From assembly GCF_014203365.1 (NCBI RefSeq), contig NZ_JACHIS010000001.1, positions 2,356,001 to 2,420,000 on the forward strand: DNA of 64,000 nucleotides, given 5' to 3'. The notes beneath the pieces were generated by a model. It worked only from the letters and a program-made list of their open reading frames with translations, had not been told where the DNA came from and did no database searches. Below, in pieces: positions 62,539 to 64,000 of this stretch. Position 1 is the first letter of the stretch. Each line of letters starts with the position of its first letter. Source of the stretch: Actinoalloteichus hymeniacidonis. Its GTDB lineage: Bacteria; Actinomycetota; Actinomycetes; Mycobacteriales; Pseudonocardiaceae. Made by a program: the position numbers and the translations under genes.

Positions 62539-63534
62539 TCAGTGCGGTTGCGGGAACAGCCGCGCCAATCTGCGGTAGGAGTCGAGTAGCCCGTCCTCGT
62601 CGTAGCCGCTGGTGCTCACCAACACCTCATCGGCCTCGATGGCTCCGACGATGGCCGCCAGTGCCTCGGTGACCTCGGCCTCGGTGCCGTAGAGGTGACC
62701 GCGCATCGCTCGGTCGAACTGCTCTCGCTCCCAGTCGGTGAATTGCCGAGCCAGGATGTCCCCGACCGGCTCCAACGGCGGGAAGACCCCGTGCACTCGC
62801 GAGTACGCGCTCGACCACGCCTCCGGAATCAGGAGCCTGCGGGCCTGCTCGGTGGTCTCCGCGACGGCGATCGATCGGGAGAGCACCACATACGGCCGTG
62901 ACGTCAGCGCCGAGGGTTGGAATGTCTCGCGATACTGGTCAACGGACTGCCGCAGCGCCTCATCGCCTCGAATGGCGGCGATCACCAGCGGCAGGCCTGC
63001 CTGCGCGGCAAACTCGACGCCGGCACCCGTGGCCAGGATGAACATCGGAATCCGAAGGCCCTCGGCGGGCACGGCACGCACCGAGGCATCCGGTGTGGCG
63101 GTGAAGTAGCCCAGCAGCTCGGCCACCGACTCGCCGAAGCGCTCGGCCGATTCTCGGTCGCGGCCCAAGGCCCGGCGGATCTTCGCGGTGAAGCCCAACG
63201 AGCGTCCGAGGCCGAGGTCGATCCGGCCGGGGAACATCGATTCGAGCACTCCGAACTGCTCGGCCACCACCAACGGCTGGTGATTGGGCAGCATCACCCC
63301 GCCGGTGCCCACCCGGATATGCGAGGTCGCCGAGGCCACCGCAGCCGCCAGCACGGTCGGCGCCGCCCCAGCCACGCCGGGCACCCCGTGATGCTCGGCA
63401 ACCCAGAATCGGTGGTAGCCCAGCCGTTCGGCCTCGACCGCGAACCGGCGAGTGCGCTGCAGCGATTCCGCCGGAGAGTGCCCACGCCGCACGAGCGAGC
63501 GATCCAGGACGGAGAGGCGTGGGGTTGCGGTCAC
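62539..63534 (-). CDS. LLM-class flavin-dependent oxidoreductase (MsnO8 family)
   Basis: GTG 63534 (or 63540) gives 331 aa starting MTATPRLSVLDRSLV. It has the luciferase-like barrel with MsnO8 marks: FAVEAERLGYHRFWVAEHHGVPGVAGAAPTVLAA, IRVGTGGVMLPNHQPLVVAEQFGVLESMFPGRIDLGLGRSLG, IPMFILATG. The cofactor should be reduced FMN. The substrate is unknown. Confidence 0.9.
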   Translation of the reverse strand: MTATPRLSVLDRSLVRRGHSPAESLQRTRRFAVEAERLGYHRFWVAEHHGVPGVAGAAPTVLAAAVASATSHIRVGTGGVMLPNHQPLVVAEQFGVLESMFPGRIDLGLGRSLGFTAKIRRALGRDRESAERFGESVAELLGYFTATPDASVRAVPAEGLRIPMFILATGAGVEFAAQAGLPLVIAAIRGDEALRQSVDQYRETFQPSALTSRPYVVLSRSIAVAETTEQARRLLIPEAWSSAYSRVHGVFPPLEPVGDILARQFTDWEREQFDRAMRGHLYGTEAEVTEALAAIVGAIEADEVLVSTSGYDEDGLLDSYRRLARLFPQPH

Positions 63535-63607
63535 CTCCACGTCAACACCGGACGGGGCGGCGGGGATTCCCGCCCGCCGCGTCGACGCCCCGATCGGGAT
63601 GCGCTGC

Positions 63608-64000
63608 TCAGGCCTCGGTCTGGAACGCGAACTCGAAGTCGTCGCCATCGCGGCCCTTGACGCAGCCCAGCGCGGCGGTCTCGCCGTCGTCGACGGTGCA
63701 GGACCAGCCGTCGGACAGCTCCACATTGCCGAGGGACGCCTCGGCCTGTTCCTCGGGGGAGAGCTCGAGGAATTCGCCCGTCACGTTAAACGCCTCGGTG
63801 CAGCCGACCAGACCGGCCGCCGCAGGCAGGGCGATCAACCGATGCACCTCACCGGTGTGGAGTTCGATCTCGCCGCAGTCGACGGGCTCCAGGTCGTCGG
63901 TCGCGAGGGTGTTCGCGTCGCCGGAGGTCTCGTCCTCGGTGGCTATCGAGTCGTCTGCGGTCTCGTCGTCGGTGGCTATCGAGGTGTCCTCGGTTCCGGC
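63608..64000 (-). CDS. C-terminal part of an actinobacterial secreted/lipoprotein of unknown function (start beyond window)
   Basis: The minus-strand frame is open from the right edge to the stop at 63608 and codes at least 130 residues. It begins with an acidic repeat (two copies related to SIATDDET), typical of linkers after a lipoprotein signal. It then continues with a compact Cys-containing domain (LEPVDCGEIELHTGEVHRL, GLVGCTEAFNV, DGWSCTVDDGETAALGCVKG). The even Cys count suggests disulphides outside the membrane. No function is known. The shorter start at GTG 63847 would cut the domain. Confidence 0.7.
   Translation of the reverse strand, partial: AGTEDTSIATDDETADDSIATEDETSGDANTLATDDLEPVDCGEIELHTGEVHRLIALPAAAGLVGCTEAFNVTGEFLELSPEEQAEASLGNVELSDGWSCTVDDGETAALGCVKGRDGDDFEFAFQTEA

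Noticed and set aside
1-64000. Genomic island, prophage or insertion sequence boundaries
   Set aside because: I saw no integrase, transposase, tRNA, terminal repeats or composition break. Accessory traits here seem to be single-gene or operon-sized.

Overview
The window is high-GC DNA with strong G/C bias at third codon positions, GTG and TTG starts, many TetR/LysR regulators and F420- or flavin-type oxidoreductases. This points to a filamentous actinomycete, probably of the Pseudonocardiales (Actinoalloteichus-like). That placement is a judgement from style, not from a marker gene. I see no rRNA, tRNA, transposase or phage gene.

Layout. (1) 1-8577: a minus-strand block of DUF4132-family proteins. 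One runs off the left edge, one is a decayed pseudogene and one is intact. A plus-strand gene for a coiled-coil, toxin-like protein sits among them. (2) 8973-16757: a small kinase, then an amino-sugar catabolic divergon. Leftward are a sugar-porter MFS protein and a secreted GH20 beta-N-acetylhexosaminidase. Rightward are an SIS isomerase/deaminase, a PfkB kinase and a class II aldolase. A DeoR regulator at 19584-20369 is a plausible controller. (3) 16773-31391: scattered redox and hydrolase genes next to one-gene regulators: F420 reductase, TetR, SnoaL, two SDRs, a 963-aa FAD/Fe-S dehydrogenase, alpha/beta hydrolase, BNR protein, HxlR, trypsin-like protease, LysR and a medium-chain reductase. 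(4) 31483-38348: two cas-less CRISPR loci, a degenerate 3-repeat array with I-E-like repeats and a good 11-repeat array with 37-nt repeats. Between them lie an S9 peptidase, an APH-like kinase, an LLM oxidoreductase and a serine hydrolase. (5) 38633-64000: mostly regulator-enzyme pairs, many with a visible palindromic operator, including four alpha/beta hydrolases with an Asp nucleophile. This part also holds a MSH/HicB-type antitoxin-like protein with a DUF4097-like partner, an ECF sigma factor with a SnoaL-like tail, an APH-like kinase with a short leader ORF, and a solitary DUF262-DUF1524 nuclease fused to an alkyltransferase-like domain.

How the genes work together. The clearest pathway is amino-sugar use. 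The secreted hexosaminidase would release GlcNAc/GalNAc and the MFS protein would import it. The SIS, PfkB and aldolase enzymes would then carry a 6-phosphate through a tagatose/fructose bisphosphate to triose phosphates. No deacetylase is visible. Elsewhere the logic is local: a repressor and the enzyme it controls, divergent or in one transcript.

The items most worth a second look are the DUF262-DUF1524-ATL fusion, the short ORF before the kinase at 56663, the 50-bp double palindrome at 36023-36072 that resembles the operator of a TetR gene 16 kb away, the two cas-less CRISPR arrays, and the decaying DUF4132 family.
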